Shown here piece by piece: positions 1 to 7,802 of a DNA stretch of 35,130 nucleotides. The notes beneath the pieces are model-generated. The model made no database searches, was not told the DNA's origin, and saw only the letters and a list, made by a program, of their open reading frames with translations. Positions within the stretch are counted from its first letter, which is position 1. Each line of letters starts with the position of its first letter. The translations under genes and the position numbers were made by a program. The stretch spans positions 1 to 35,130 of the forward strand of contig JAWXVD010000021.1 in the NCBI GenBank assembly GCA_044425705.1, written 5' to 3'. Origin of the DNA: JAWXVD01 sp044425705 (GTDB lineage: Bacteria; Bacillota; Clostridia; Lachnospirales; Lachnospiraceae).

Positions 1-5
1 TTCTC

Positions 6-851
6 CTATTGTTGTTTCGCATCAAGTACATCTCGTATGCCATCTCCTAAGAAATTGATTGCTAATACAAATAATGTAATTGCAAGACCTGGGAAAAACC
101 AAATCCACCATTGATTTGTCACTACCGATACTGATTTTGCAGCATTTAAGATATTGCCCCAGGTAGGTGTACTATCTGCCACACCTAAACCAATGAAAGA
201 TAATGCTGCCTCTTGTAAAATAAAGAATGCTACATTTGTTGTAGTTGAAACAATAATAGGACTCATCACATTAGGCAAAATTTGCCCAAACATAATCTTT
301 CCATTGCTCATACCAAAGGCTTCACATACTTTTACATAAGTCTCACCTTTGATGCTCATATATTCATTTCTTACCATACGGAATGTAGTCATCCATCCAG
401 TAATTACAAAAATTACTAATAAATTATTCAATCCTCTTTTGTTAACAATGGCTACAATCATCATAACAAGTACTAATTGAGGAAACGCTTGGAAAATTTC
501 AGAAATACGGACGATTACTTTATCTACCTTTCCTCCAAAATATCCTGCAATAGCGCCTAAAATGGTTCCAATAATAGAACTCATAACTGCACAGAACACA
601 CCTATCAAAATGGAATACGCACCTCCATAAAGAATACGATTACATAAATCTCTTCCGATTGTATCTGTACCAAATATATGAGCACTGCTAGGTGCTGCTT
701 TTAGATTTGTTAAATCAGGTGTTGCATAATCCACACCAAGTATGACTGCAATGATACTAGCTAATGTCATAATAATCACTACGACTAATCCTATAATAGC
801 TAATTTATTATTTAAAAATTTACGCAGATTTTTTTTAAATAGTTCACTCAT
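6..851 (-). CDS. dppC: DppC-type ABC transporter permease (peptide/nickel family)
   Basis: Inner-membrane permease of a peptide/nickel-type ABC importer. The 281-residue protein has an N-terminal membrane segment (about residues 16-40), a periplasm-facing stretch with the family-typical FGTDTIGRDL signature, then a BPD_transp_1 domain. Its EAA loop, YVKVCEAFGMSNGKIMFGQI, docks the ATPase. Length is normal for DppC/OppC. The start is an ATG preceded by AAGGAGG at good spacing. It is the third gene after the binding protein and DppB. The stop codon TAG is fused to TAGGAGAA, a ribosome binding site pointing off the window, so an ATPase gene (DppD) very likely follows. Substrate is unknown; peptides are the default guess. 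Confidence 0.93.
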   Translation of the reverse strand: MSELFKKNLRKFLNNKLAIIGLVVVIIMTLASIIAVILGVDYATPDLTNLKAAPSSAHIFGTDTIGRDLCNRILYGGAYSILIGVFCAVMSSIIGTILGAIAGYFGGKVDKVIVRISEIFQAFPQLVLVMMIVAIVNKRGLNNLLVIFVITGWMTTFRMVRNEYMSIKGETYVKVCEAFGMSNGKIMFGQILPNVMSPIIVSTTTNVAFFILQEAALSFIGLGVADSTPTWGNILNAAKSVSVVTNQWWIWFFPGLAITLFVLAINFLGDGIRDVLDAKQQ

Positions 852-872
852 TTACTGTTCCTCCTTCTTCTG

Positions 873-1832
873 TTATTCCGACAAGCGAACTCTCGGATCA
901 AGTACTGCATTTAGCACATCCACCATAAATGAACATACCAACATAACCGTTGCAATGATTAATGTTGTAACAAGTACTACCGGGTAATCACCCGATGTAA
1001 TTGCATTTGTCATAGTCAATCCAATTCCCGGATAAGAAAAGACACTTTCAATCACTACCGATCCGCCCACTAACATAGGAATACGGAATAATAAAATAAC
1101 CAGTACCGGTTTCATGGCATTTCTAAATCCATGTACTAAATATACGCGCCACTCAGGTATCCCCTTACTTCTAGCAGTTTTTATATAGTCACTATTTAAA
1201 ATATCTAGCATGGTATTTCTGGCATATCTCATCAATACTGCTACCATACCAATGGTCAATGTCATCACTGGAAGGAACAAATGTTGGAATGCGTCCACAA
1301 AAGCATTTGTGGCAGTTGGACTGACACGATTTGCAGATGGAAACCAACCTAATTTAATAGCAAAGATTTGGATTAAAACAATCCCTACAAGGAACTGAGG
1401 AATGGCTTGCCCCAAAACAGCAAGTACACGTCCTACATAATCAATAATTCCATTTTGTTTGATTGCCGACATAATACCAATTCCTACACCAATAATTGCA
1501 GAAAGAATCATGGAATACCCTGCAAGTTCTAATGTATATGGCATGCGAACTGCAATAGTGTCAGCAATAGAGGAACCGTCAAATGAATATCCTAAATCTC
1601 CTTGTAAACAGCCCTTTAGCCAATTAAAATATTGTACAATCAGTGGATCATTCAATCCCAATGATTCTCTTAAAGCTTCTACATTATCTGCATTAGCCGA
1701 TAATGTTTCTGGACTAACCATGAAGTTAATCGGATCTATTCCTGTTGCTTGTAATCCAAAATATACAATCATGCTAATTACTAATAGCATCGGAATCATC
1801 ATAAATATTTTTTTTACGATAAATTTAAGCAT
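873..1832 (-). CDS. dppB: DppB-type ABC transporter permease (peptide/nickel family)
   Basis: First permease of the peptide/nickel-type ABC importer. The protein has a first transmembrane helix at about residues 9-28 (FMMIPMLLVISMIVYFG), a large external loop, and a BPD_transp_1 domain with EAA loop YIKTARSKGIPEWRVYLVHG. I start it at the ATG at 1832 (319 residues, MLKFIVKK...), the classic DppB start, with GGGGTGA seven bases upstream. A longer in-frame ATG at 1871 would begin inside an intercistronic hairpin (1864-1893) and add 13 unconserved-looking residues. It lies 21 bases upstream of dppC, so the two are cotranscribed. Confidence 0.93.
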   Translation of the reverse strand: MLKFIVKKIFMMIPMLLVISMIVYFGLQATGIDPINFMVSPETLSANADNVEALRESLGLNDPLIVQYFNWLKGCLQGDLGYSFDGSSIADTIAVRMPYTLELAGYSMILSAIIGVGIGIMSAIKQNGIIDYVGRVLAVLGQAIPQFLVGIVLIQIFAIKLGWFPSANRVSPTATNAFVDAFQHLFLPVMTLTIGMVAVLMRYARNTMLDILNSDYIKTARSKGIPEWRVYLVHGFRNAMKPVLVILLFRIPMLVGGSVVIESVFSYPGIGLTMTNAITSGDYPVVLVTTLIIATVMLVCSFMVDVLNAVLDPRVRLSE

Positions 1833-1863
1833 AATGTCACCCCATTCTCTTTTGAAAAGAAAC

Positions 1864-1893
1864 GCACGCAACGCAGTTTCCTACGCTACGTGC
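1864..1893 (-). promoter_or_regulatory. Intercistronic GAAA-loop hairpin between binding protein and DppB
   Basis: On the mRNA strand GCACGTAGCGTAG pairs with CTGCGTTGCGTGC (13 positions, a few G-U pairs) around a GAAA tetraloop. No U-run follows, so it is not a simple terminator. In binding-protein/permease operons such hairpins commonly protect the upstream message or reduce permease expression; that role here is inference. Confidence 0.6.
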
Positions 1894-1919
1894 TAGCTTT
1901 CTATTTCTTTTTTACTTTT

Positions 1920-1975
1920 CTTACTTTACTTTTCTTACTTTATTTTTCTTACTTTATTTTTCTTGCTTTATTTTT
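1920..1975. repeat. 14-bp T-rich tandem repeat, four units
   Basis: Four consecutive 14-bp units based on CTTACTTTATTTTT at 1920, 1934, 1948 and 1962. Two central units are identical; the outer two each differ by one base. They lie between the binding-protein stop and the DppB hairpin and read as an A-rich tract on the mRNA strand. Confidence 0.85.
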
Positions 1976-2015
1976 TTCATGTTTTTTTCTGTATGATGTT
2001 TCGATTCATTCCTTT

Positions 2016-3647
2016 TTATTGCATTGTCCAGTTTGCGAAATCAACATCACAGTTGTAAAGTGGATTACAGAATGTCACATCTTCTGGAACTGTTACGCTA
2101 TCACTTGTATATACATATGTACCTACTGTAAATACAGGAACTTTATATACTTTTTCTTGTTCTAATTCTTGTAATTGTGTCAATACATCATTTCTTGTTG
2201 CTTCGTCTGTAGCTGATGTTAATTGAGATACTAAACCGTCAAATTCTGTTGTTCCACCAAAAACATTTGCGAATAAGGCATCTGTACTCATATATTCTGT
2301 GTACCATTCTGTGATTGAGAATGATGATTTTCCTTTAAATCCGATATCATAATCACGTGTTGTAAATAAATCTGTTGTTCCATCATTTGATAAAGTAGCT
2401 TCTACAGTAAATCCAACTTGTTCTAAATAGTAAACAACTGTGTTAATTAAATCGATAGATGTTTGATCGTTATTGTAATAACAAATTTTAAGTGTTCTGC
2501 TCATATCATATCCAGATTCTGCAATTGCAACTTTTGCTGCTTCTGCATCATATTCATATACAAAACCATTATATGCTTCATTTGCATCTGGCACACCTGA
2601 GTTTAGTACTAAGGCACTTGGGTATAAGCTAGAAAGTGTTGCACGATCTACCGCTGTAATAATCGCTTCACGAACTGCTACATTTTGCATTGCTTCATTT
2701 TGGTTTCCATCGATACCTTCCATATTAAACATAAAATATTTGTAGAATAATACATCTACTTGATGAGATGTAAAGTTATCCATAGCTTCCATTGATTCCA
2801 CTTGGTCAGCTGCATTTGTAAACATGTAATCTACTGTTCCTGATTGTGCCGCTGTAATAAAATCTGATACGAAATAATTGATTACTTTTGTAATTTGTGG
2901 TGTTGTTCCTTCATAATGAGGATTTAATACTAATGTAAAGTAGTTACCAACGTTTAATTCTTCTAACATGTACATACCTGATGTTACTGGTGCTGTCCAG
3001 AATGCATCTGTATCAAGTGTCAACGGATCTACTTCCGCTAAGCTATGTTGTGGTAAAATTGCAAATTGTGCAAGTACAGGAATTAAATCTGTATATGCCT
3101 CTGATAATACGATAGTAATCACATTTCCTTCTGCTGATAAGTCTGTAATTTTAGAAAATGCTGCTGTATAAATCGAGTTAATATTAGCTGCTGCTAAACC
3201 TGTTTCAATAGAAAAGATAACATCTTCTGCATCAAGCACTTCTCCATCACTCCAAGCTAATCCTTCTTTTAAAGTGATTGTATAAGTTAATGCATCTTCT
3301 GATACTGTATAGCTTTCTGCTAAATCTCCTTCTACATTAGCTAATGTAGCATCTGAAATAAATAAACTTCTAAACATTAAGTTTGTTGCAAAAATTCTGT
3401 TATACCATGGTGTAGGAATTTTATCATCTGTAGTCGATCCATCTCCTGTTGTCACAGCTAATTCTAAAACACTTTCACCTGCCTCTACTTCTGGTGCTTC
3501 CACTTCTGACTCTACTGTTGTCTCTGTTTCTACAGCTGTTTCTGTAGTAGTGCTTTCTGTACTAGATCCACATCCTGCTAGCATTGTAAATGCCATAGCT
3601 CCTGTTAGTACGAGTGCAAATAACTTGTTTAATGTTCTCTTTTTCAT
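2016..3647 (-). CDS. Peptide/nickel ABC transporter substrate-binding lipoprotein (SBP family 5)
   Basis: Extracellular solute-binding lipoprotein feeding the DppB/DppC permeases. The 543-residue protein has a lipoprotein signal peptide (MKKRTLNKLFALVLTGAMAF then LAGC; lipidated Cys26). A Ser/Thr/Glu-rich linker (about 27-60) is followed by an SBP_bac_5 domain with the family-typical DLAESYTVSEDALTYTITLK and GLAWSDGEVLDAEDVIFSI stretches. Length is normal. Start ATG has GGAGGAAACAAG upstream. It is the first gene of the operon, behind a promoter region carrying RpiR-type operator sites. Substrate cannot be read from sequence; dipeptides, oligopeptides or muropeptides are possible. Confidence 0.92.
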   Translation of the reverse strand: MKKRTLNKLFALVLTGAMAFTMLAGCGSSTESTTTETAVETETTVESEVEAPEVEAGESVLELAVTTGDGSTTDDKIPTPWYNRIFATNLMFRSLFISDATLANVEGDLAESYTVSEDALTYTITLKEGLAWSDGEVLDAEDVIFSIETGLAAANINSIYTAAFSKITDLSAEGNVITIVLSEAYTDLIPVLAQFAILPQHSLAEVDPLTLDTDAFWTAPVTSGMYMLEELNVGNYFTLVLNPHYEGTTPQITKVINYFVSDFITAAQSGTVDYMFTNAADQVESMEAMDNFTSHQVDVLFYKYFMFNMEGIDGNQNEAMQNVAVREAIITAVDRATLSSLYPSALVLNSGVPDANEAYNGFVYEYDAEAAKVAIAESGYDMSRTLKICYYNNDQTSIDLINTVVYYLEQVGFTVEATLSNDGTTDLFTTRDYDIGFKGKSSFSITEWYTEYMSTDALFANVFGGTTEFDGLVSQLTSATDEATRNDVLTQLQELEQEKVYKVPVFTVGTYVYTSDSVTVPEDVTFCNPLYNCDVDFANWTMQ

Positions 3648-3702
3648 CTTGTTTCCTCCGTTTTTCTTTTTCCTGTTTGGTGTAAAGCCATACTAACACG
3701 AC

Positions 3703-3717
3703 TGTAAATTATTTTCA
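3703..3717. promoter_or_regulatory. Candidate RpiR operator 1 (TGTAAATTATTTTCA)
   Basis: 15-bp near-palindrome with a single mismatched pair. A 17-base stretch including it (ACTGTAAATTATTTTCA) recurs exactly at 3843-3859, 142 bp away. It lies in the predicted leader of the binding-protein gene, so binding could block elongation or support looping. Role is inferred from repetition and the neighbouring RpiR gene. Confidence 0.55.
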
Positions 3718-3731
3718 ATATCTTTTTATTA

Positions 3732-3746
3732 TGAAAATCATTTTTA
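3732..3746. promoter_or_regulatory. Candidate RpiR operator 2 (TGAAAATCATTTTTA)
   Basis: Second 15-bp near-palindrome of the same pattern. It differs only at its central base from the site at 31334-31348 in front of the FAD-oxidoreductase gene, which sits next to the other RpiR gene. Confidence 0.5.
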
Positions 3747-3821
3747 TACTACATTTCTGCTATTTTTAACAGTTTTATATTCTCCACTTTGTTGATTTTG
3801 TATAATCATATTTGAGACATA

Positions 3822-3850
3822 ATAAAAATTGTATAAAATAGCACTGTAAA
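3822..3850 (-). promoter_or_regulatory. Candidate promoter of the peptide ABC operon
   Basis: On the minus strand TTTACA (3850-3845), a 17-base spacer and TATTAT (3827-3822) form a good sigma-A promoter, giving a leader of about 170 bases. Its -35 box lies inside operator site 3845-3859, so binding there should repress. Confidence 0.55.
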
Positions 3851-3859
3851 TTATTTTCA
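3845..3859. promoter_or_regulatory. Candidate RpiR operator 3 between divergent promoters
   Basis: TGTAAATTATTTTCA, identical to site 1. It overlaps the -35 of the leftward promoter (3822-3850) and ends five bases before the -35 of the rightward one (3865-3894). A bound dimer could control both the ABC operon and the regulator gene. A weaker match, TACAAATCACTTTCA, lies at 3867-3881 inside the rightward promoter. Confidence 0.6.
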
Positions 3860-3864
3860 TTTTG

Positions 3865-3894
3865 TTTACAAATCACTTTCATTTGTTGTATAAT
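3865..3894 (+). promoter_or_regulatory. Candidate promoter of the first RpiR gene
   Basis: TTTACA (3865-3870), an 18-base spacer and a perfect TATAAT (3889-3894), about 90 bases ahead of the regulator's ATG. Confidence 0.6.
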
Positions 3895-3914
3895 AGTTTC
3901 AGTGTCAATCATTT

Positions 3915-3940
3915 ATTACAGTTCACACATGACTTATAAC
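3915..3940. repeat. 26-bp imperfect palindrome, copy A
   Basis: One of three intergenic copies of a 26-bp imperfect palindrome beginning RTTACAGTTCACA (others at 21356-21381 and 34068-34093). Here it lies in the leader of the RpiR gene. The right half is the most degenerate of the three. Confidence 0.6.
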
Positions 3941-3981
3941 AATCATTTCCATACAGCAAAAATCCGAAAAGAGGTATTTTC

Positions 3982-4842
3982 ATGAGAACGAAAAATATCA
4001 GTATCCATATTAGTGAAGTGTATCAAAACCTAACAAAATCCGAAAAAAAAATAGCAGACTTTATCACTTCCAATCCCTATGATGCCCAATATATGTCCAT
4101 CACCTCCTTGGCAGAAGAATGTAATGTAGCCGATGCTACCATTTCTAGATTTTGTCGTTCCCTTGGTTATCAAAGCTATAACGAATTTAAATTAGCTCTT
4201 GCCAAACATATGGCACCTAGCACTACTATGGCAAACATCCCACCTGAAGGCAAACCAACTGCTACTGATAGCGTTTCCAATATGGCTCAAAAATTATATA
4301 TCGCCAATGATAGAGCTATGAAACAATCACTAGACTTAATAAATCCCAAACAAATTACATTGGCTGCCAAATATTTATATAATGCCAATCGGGTATATTG
4401 CTTTGGCCAAGGTGGCAGCGGTATTCTTGCAAAAGAAGCCTGGGCTCGCTTCATCTCCGTTTCTCCTCGCTTTCAATGCATTGAAGATAACCATATGCAA
4501 ATTATGGCTGCTAGCCTTTGCGATACTACAGATGTGATTTTATTTTTCTCCTATTCTGGTGCCACGAGAGATATTGTGGACATCTTAAAAATAGCAAAAG
4601 AAAGTGGAGCAAGAGTCATCTTAATCACTCATTTTCCTAAATGTCCTGCTGCCATCTACGCAGATGTGATTATTTTATGCGGAAGTAAAGAAAGCCCTCT
4701 CCATGGCGGAAGTATCGCAGCAAAAATAGGACAATTATTTTTAATTGATGTATTATTTAATGAATACTGCCGTTTTAATCCAGATCAATACACCACCAAT
4801 CGAGAACTGACCTCCGAGGCACTGGCTAATAAGCATGTATAA
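3982..4842 (+). CDS. RpiR/MurR-family transcriptional regulator with SIS domain
   Basis: Cytoplasmic DNA-binding regulator that senses phosphorylated sugars in characterised family members. The 286-residue protein has an N-terminal HTH_6 domain (about 1-77; recognition helix near VADATISRFCRSLGY) and a SIS phosphosugar-binding domain (about 105-245; RVYCFGQGGSGILAKEAWARF). Start ATG follows GAGG. It is transcribed away from the peptide ABC operon; the 334-bp gap between them holds both promoters and at least three copies of a near-palindrome. It is therefore the likely regulator of that operon and of itself. The effector is unknown. A SIS domain next to a peptide importer is compatible with amino-sugar-linked peptides, but that is speculation. 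Confidence 0.9.
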   Translation: MRTKNISIHISEVYQNLTKSEKKIADFITSNPYDAQYMSITSLAEECNVADATISRFCRSLGYQSYNEFKLALAKHMAPSTTMANIPPEGKPTATDSVSNMAQKLYIANDRAMKQSLDLINPKQITLAAKYLYNANRVYCFGQGGSGILAKEAWARFISVSPRFQCIEDNHMQIMAASLCDTTDVILFFSYSGATRDIVDILKIAKESGARVILITHFPKCPAAIYADVIILCGSKESPLHGGSIAAKIGQLFLIDVLFNEYCRFNPDQYTTNRELTSEALANKHV

Positions 4843-4847
4843 ATAAT

Positions 4848-4905
4848 AAAAAAGCACCATCGCAAGCCAATTTTTTACAAAATTGAACTTGGATGGTGCT
4901 TTTTT
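4848..4905. terminator. Bidirectional terminator between RpiR gene and M20 peptidase gene
   Basis: AAAAAAGCACCATC (4848-4861) pairs with GATGGTGCTTTTTT (4892-4905), with a further internal imperfect stem. The A- and T-runs suit both strands, so it ends the convergent RpiR and M20 transcripts. The right edge touches the M20 stop codon. Confidence 0.9.
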
Positions 4906-6353
4906 TACTCTAAAATAAGAAATAACCTTATATAAAACTCCACTGTTTTTAACAAAGTATCGATAGAAATCCTCTCATCATTCCCATGAATCATACCACG
5001 TTCTTCTTTCGATAATTTCATAGCTGAAAAACGGTAAACTCTATCTGTAATGCGACAATAATGCCTAGAATCACTACACGCCATCATCAAATAGGGAGCC
5101 ACAATGGTGTTCGGCCATGTTTGATGAATGACAGTATTCAGTCGTTCCCATTCTTCACAGTCTATATCGGAATAGATAGAAGGATTCATACCGCTTACCA
5201 CTTCCATTTCTATATTCGGATTATCAATCACTTTTTTCAAATAGGCTAACGTGGAGTCCATGGTATCCGTTCCTAAAACTCTCATATTGAATCCAAAAGA
5301 TGCTGTAGGTGGCAATACATTATAACCCTTGCTCCCTTCCATCCTTGTTAGTGCCACAGTGGTGCGAAGAAGGGCATTTAATTCCCCTCCACTATTCTTA
5401 CAAATAAAATTTAGTACTGGGAAAAAACACCATAAATTAGCAAAAATCATGCGGTATAGAAAATTCGAATGTGCACCTACTGTGGTAAACATCTCTTTCA
5501 CTGGTTTGGTCAACTGTGCCGAAAATGGATGTTTTTCCATATCCACCATGGCTTGACCCAATTGCCCTATAATCGTATGGGTAGGTGGGGTCGATGCATG
5601 ACCACCTTGACTATTCATGGATACTTTCACATTCACACTACCTTTTTCACCAATCCCCACCACTGCACAATCCTTTGTTACTCCAGGAAATACCTTTTCA
5701 ACAACAGCTCCCCCTTCGTCTAATACCATGGCTGGCTTCACGCCGATTTCTTCTAAATAAGCCACAATCTCACTGCAGCTTGCCCCATCAATTTCTTCCT
5801 CTCCCGAAAACGAAAGGTAGATATCTGTTTTGGGCACATAATCTTCTCCTAATAATTGCTCCAGTGCCTCCATAATTCCGCATAAGGTTCCCTTCGTATC
5901 GAGAGTACCTCGTCCCCAAATCTTGTCATCTTCTATCAAACCCTCAAAAGCAGGCTTGCTCCATTCCTCTTCTTCCACTGGAACCACATCATAATGTGCC
6001 ATACATACTACCGGTTTTTCTGAAGTTTCTCCTTTTAAATAATATAATAAACCTGTTTTTCCTATTTTTTTTCTATCGCAAGCACTATGGACTTTAGGAA
6101 AACGATTCACTAAAAGCTGTTGGAATTTTTCAAATTCTTCCCAATCCACCAAGGACTCTTCCCTATTCGATACCGTTTTACATTGAATCATAGCTACCAT
6201 ATCTGCTACGATTTTTTCACCATTTACCTGTAATCGTTCTTCCTTCTCACAGCTTTCCTCAACTGGCACAAAACGGAATGTTCTTACTAAAATAATCAAA
6301 ACAAACAATATGAAAACACCCAATATAACCGAAAGAATCTCTACCATTCCCAT
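4905..6353 (-). CDS. Membrane-anchored M20-family zinc peptidase (PM20D1-like)
   Basis: Probable di-zinc aminoacyl/peptide hydrolase. The 482-residue protein has one N-terminal transmembrane segment (about 5-28, VEILSVILGVFILFVLIILV) and then an M20 domain. Metal and catalytic motifs are visible: H120 and D122 in CMAHYDVVP, D152 in GRGTLDTKG, E185-E186 in SFSGEEEIDG, and a C-terminal H456 in IHGNDERI. Length and motif spacing resemble the PM20D1/carboxypeptidase S branch, which hydrolyses N-acyl amino acids or C-terminal glycyl peptides. Its ATG overlaps the stop of the upstream membrane gene (TAATG), so the two are translationally coupled. It may hydrolyse a substrate handled by the adjacent membrane proteins; the substrate itself is unknown. 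Confidence 0.9.
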   Translation of the reverse strand: MGMVEILSVILGVFILFVLIILVRTFRFVPVEESCEKEERLQVNGEKIVADMVAMIQCKTVSNREESLVDWEEFEKFQQLLVNRFPKVHSACDRKKIGKTGLLYYLKGETSEKPVVCMAHYDVVPVEEEEWSKPAFEGLIEDDKIWGRGTLDTKGTLCGIMEALEQLLGEDYVPKTDIYLSFSGEEEIDGASCSEIVAYLEEIGVKPAMVLDEGGAVVEKVFPGVTKDCAVVGIGEKGSVNVKVSMNSQGGHASTPPTHTIIGQLGQAMVDMEKHPFSAQLTKPVKEMFTTVGAHSNFLYRMIFANLWCFFPVLNFICKNSGGELNALLRTTVALTRMEGSKGYNVLPPTASFGFNMRVLGTDTMDSTLAYLKKVIDNPNIEMEVVSGMNPSIYSDIDCEEWERLNTVIHQTWPNTIVAPYLMMACSDSRHYCRITDRVYRFSAMKLSKEERGMIHGNDERISIDTLLKTVEFYIRLFLILE

Positions 6354-7006
6354 TATAAAAGTCCTCTCTTATATAAAATTCTTCCTACACCTAAGGCAAT
6401 CAATACGCCTACTGGTACTAAAATACCAACGGAACTTGCCAAAGATGGCACCGCTAAAAAGATAGCGCACATAAATACTAATGGTGCAATAGACAATTTC
6501 CAGTTTTTACTAATATATACCACTGCTAATCCTCCAAACAATGCTGGTAAAATATTGTTAAAAGCCGGTTCCATAACTGACGAATTTAATAGTGGTGATA
6601 TAGCCGATAACATCATAACACCAATGGCAATCACTAGTGTAGTCACTATGGAACTGGTGGCTATGGCTATCGTAGAAACCACTTCTCCTTCTTCCGTGCC
6701 TGGCTTCACACCAACAGACTCCATTGCATTTAAAGCACTTGGTGCCTTGATGCTAGTGATATTCCCTGTCACAAATGCCAAATAAGTTCCCCCTGTACCA
6801 AGCATCGGCGTATAAGTGATCACTTCAATCACACCCACTGTCCAATAAATAGGCGCTACCCCTAATAAACCTTTTAACACAGCAGTTCCCTCAGGCCATG
6901 CATTATAATATAAACAGACTGCAACAGGAACCATAACGATTAAAACTACTGCTGACCAAATCCATATTTTTCCATAAATATGTGTTTTTTCTTGATATTG
7001 ATTCAT
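6353..7006 (-). CDS. Small multi-spanning membrane protein, probable transporter partner
   Basis: 217-residue hydrophobic protein with about five to six predicted membrane segments (first at about 15-33; others near 45-65, 105-135, 148-165 and 168-210). It has a glycine-rich loop, TPMLGTGGTYLAFVTGNITS, suggestive of a transport pore. I recall this type next to DUF5058-like proteins, and automatic annotations sometimes call it a mechanosensitive channel; I see no MscS signature. Start ATG follows TAGGAGAG. It sits 64 bases downstream of the 7071-7802 gene and overlaps the M20 start by one base. Most likely the two small membrane proteins together form one transporter. This is inference from size, pairing and overlap. 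Confidence 0.75.
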   Translation of the reverse strand: MNQYQEKTHIYGKIWIWSAVVLIVMVPVAVCLYYNAWPEGTAVLKGLLGVAPIYWTVGVIEVITYTPMLGTGGTYLAFVTGNITSIKAPSALNAMESVGVKPGTEEGEVVSTIAIATSSIVTTLVIAIGVMMLSAISPLLNSSVMEPAFNNILPALFGGLAVVYISKNWKLSIAPLVFMCAIFLAVPSLASSVGILVPVGVLIALGVGRILYKRGLL

Positions 7007-7070
7007 TTTTTCTCTCCTATCCGAAATACTTCCAACTCTTTGTTAAAAATAGTATTAAAAATGCTGATAA

Positions 7071-7802
7071 TTAATTTAAAATTAGTGGTGTAATGACAAT
7101 TGCAAAAATCATAGCCCCCAACATACTAAACGGCAGAGCATATGTCTCTAACCATTTCATATTACACTTTTTAATCAATAAACCGCAGATTCCCATAATT
7201 CCTGCCGATACTAACAACACAAAAATCGGAATAAACCCTGCTAATCCACTCCTTACATCTGCAAAAACCATACCTAAAAAAGCTGAAATCATACCTAAAA
7301 ACATAGCTGTCATAAAGATATCTCCCCACTTGCTATCCTTTGTTTGTATCTTAACGATTCCACTTTGAATCTTTTTCATTAAAATTGGTGGTAAAATAAT
7401 ACTTGGCAAAATCCCCAATGTCATAACCCAAGCTATGGCAGTATACGTCTTGGCATCGGTAATACTTTCTGCCAAAGAAATTCCCAACGCATTGGCTGTA
7501 GATGTTGCCGCTGGCAATTCATAGGTAATGGCACCAATGACACTCATACGAATCCACGGAAGCGGAATTCCCAAAAACTTAGACAAGGTCACAACACCTA
7601 ATAAAATCGAAAGTGCTGGTGCAACGGTAAAAATACTGGTGGAGATAATAATCTTGCGGATTGTCTTACTCTCCATTCCAATTTCTTTCCCTCTCTTCAC
7701 TGCTCTCCCTAGAAAAAAGGCTGATTGGGCTAGTACAAAAATAATAATGATACTAGCAATGACAAATAAAAACTGACTGTTGGTACTAAATGCTTGATTC
7801 AT
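7071..7802 (-). CDS. DUF5058-like multi-spanning membrane protein, probable transporter subunit
   Basis: 243-residue protein with about six to seven membrane segments. A charged loop, GRAVKRGKEIGMESKTIRK, follows the first helix. A conserved-looking PLPWIRMSVIGAITYELPAA segment may line a substrate site. It resembles DUF5058 proteins from recollection of the family; no biochemical role is established to my knowledge. RBS GAGGGGAGA precedes the ATG. Its start overlaps the stop of the upstream membrane gene (ATGA, four bases), which indicates coupled translation. With the next gene and the M20 peptidase it looks like an uptake-and-hydrolysis unit; the direction of transport cannot be read. Confidence 0.75.
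   Translation of the reverse strand: MNQAFSTNSQFLFVIASIIIIFVLAQSAFFLGRAVKRGKEIGMESKTIRKIIISTSIFTVAPALSILLGVVTLSKFLGIPLPWIRMSVIGAITYELPAATSTANALGISLAESITDAKTYTAIAWVMTLGILPSIILPPILMKKIQSGIVKIQTKDSKWGDIFMTAMFLGMISAFLGMVFADVRSGLAGFIPIFVLLVSAGIMGICGLLIKKCNMKWLETYALPFSMLGAMIFAIVITPLILN

Noticed and set aside
1832..1871. Longer dppB start at 1871
   Set aside because: It would begin inside the intercistronic hairpin and has no proper RBS; the internal ATG has both RBS and a family-typical start.
1459..1896. 145-codon open frame on the plus strand
   Set aside because: Antisense to dppB; composition is that of a reversed membrane-protein gene.
1920..1975. Short regular repeats as a CRISPR array
   Set aside because: The 14-bp units are contiguous with no spacers and no cas genes are present.
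1890..2165. 91-codon frame over the T-rich repeats
   Set aside because: Phenylalanine/leucine-rich translation produced by the 14-bp repeat; no RBS.
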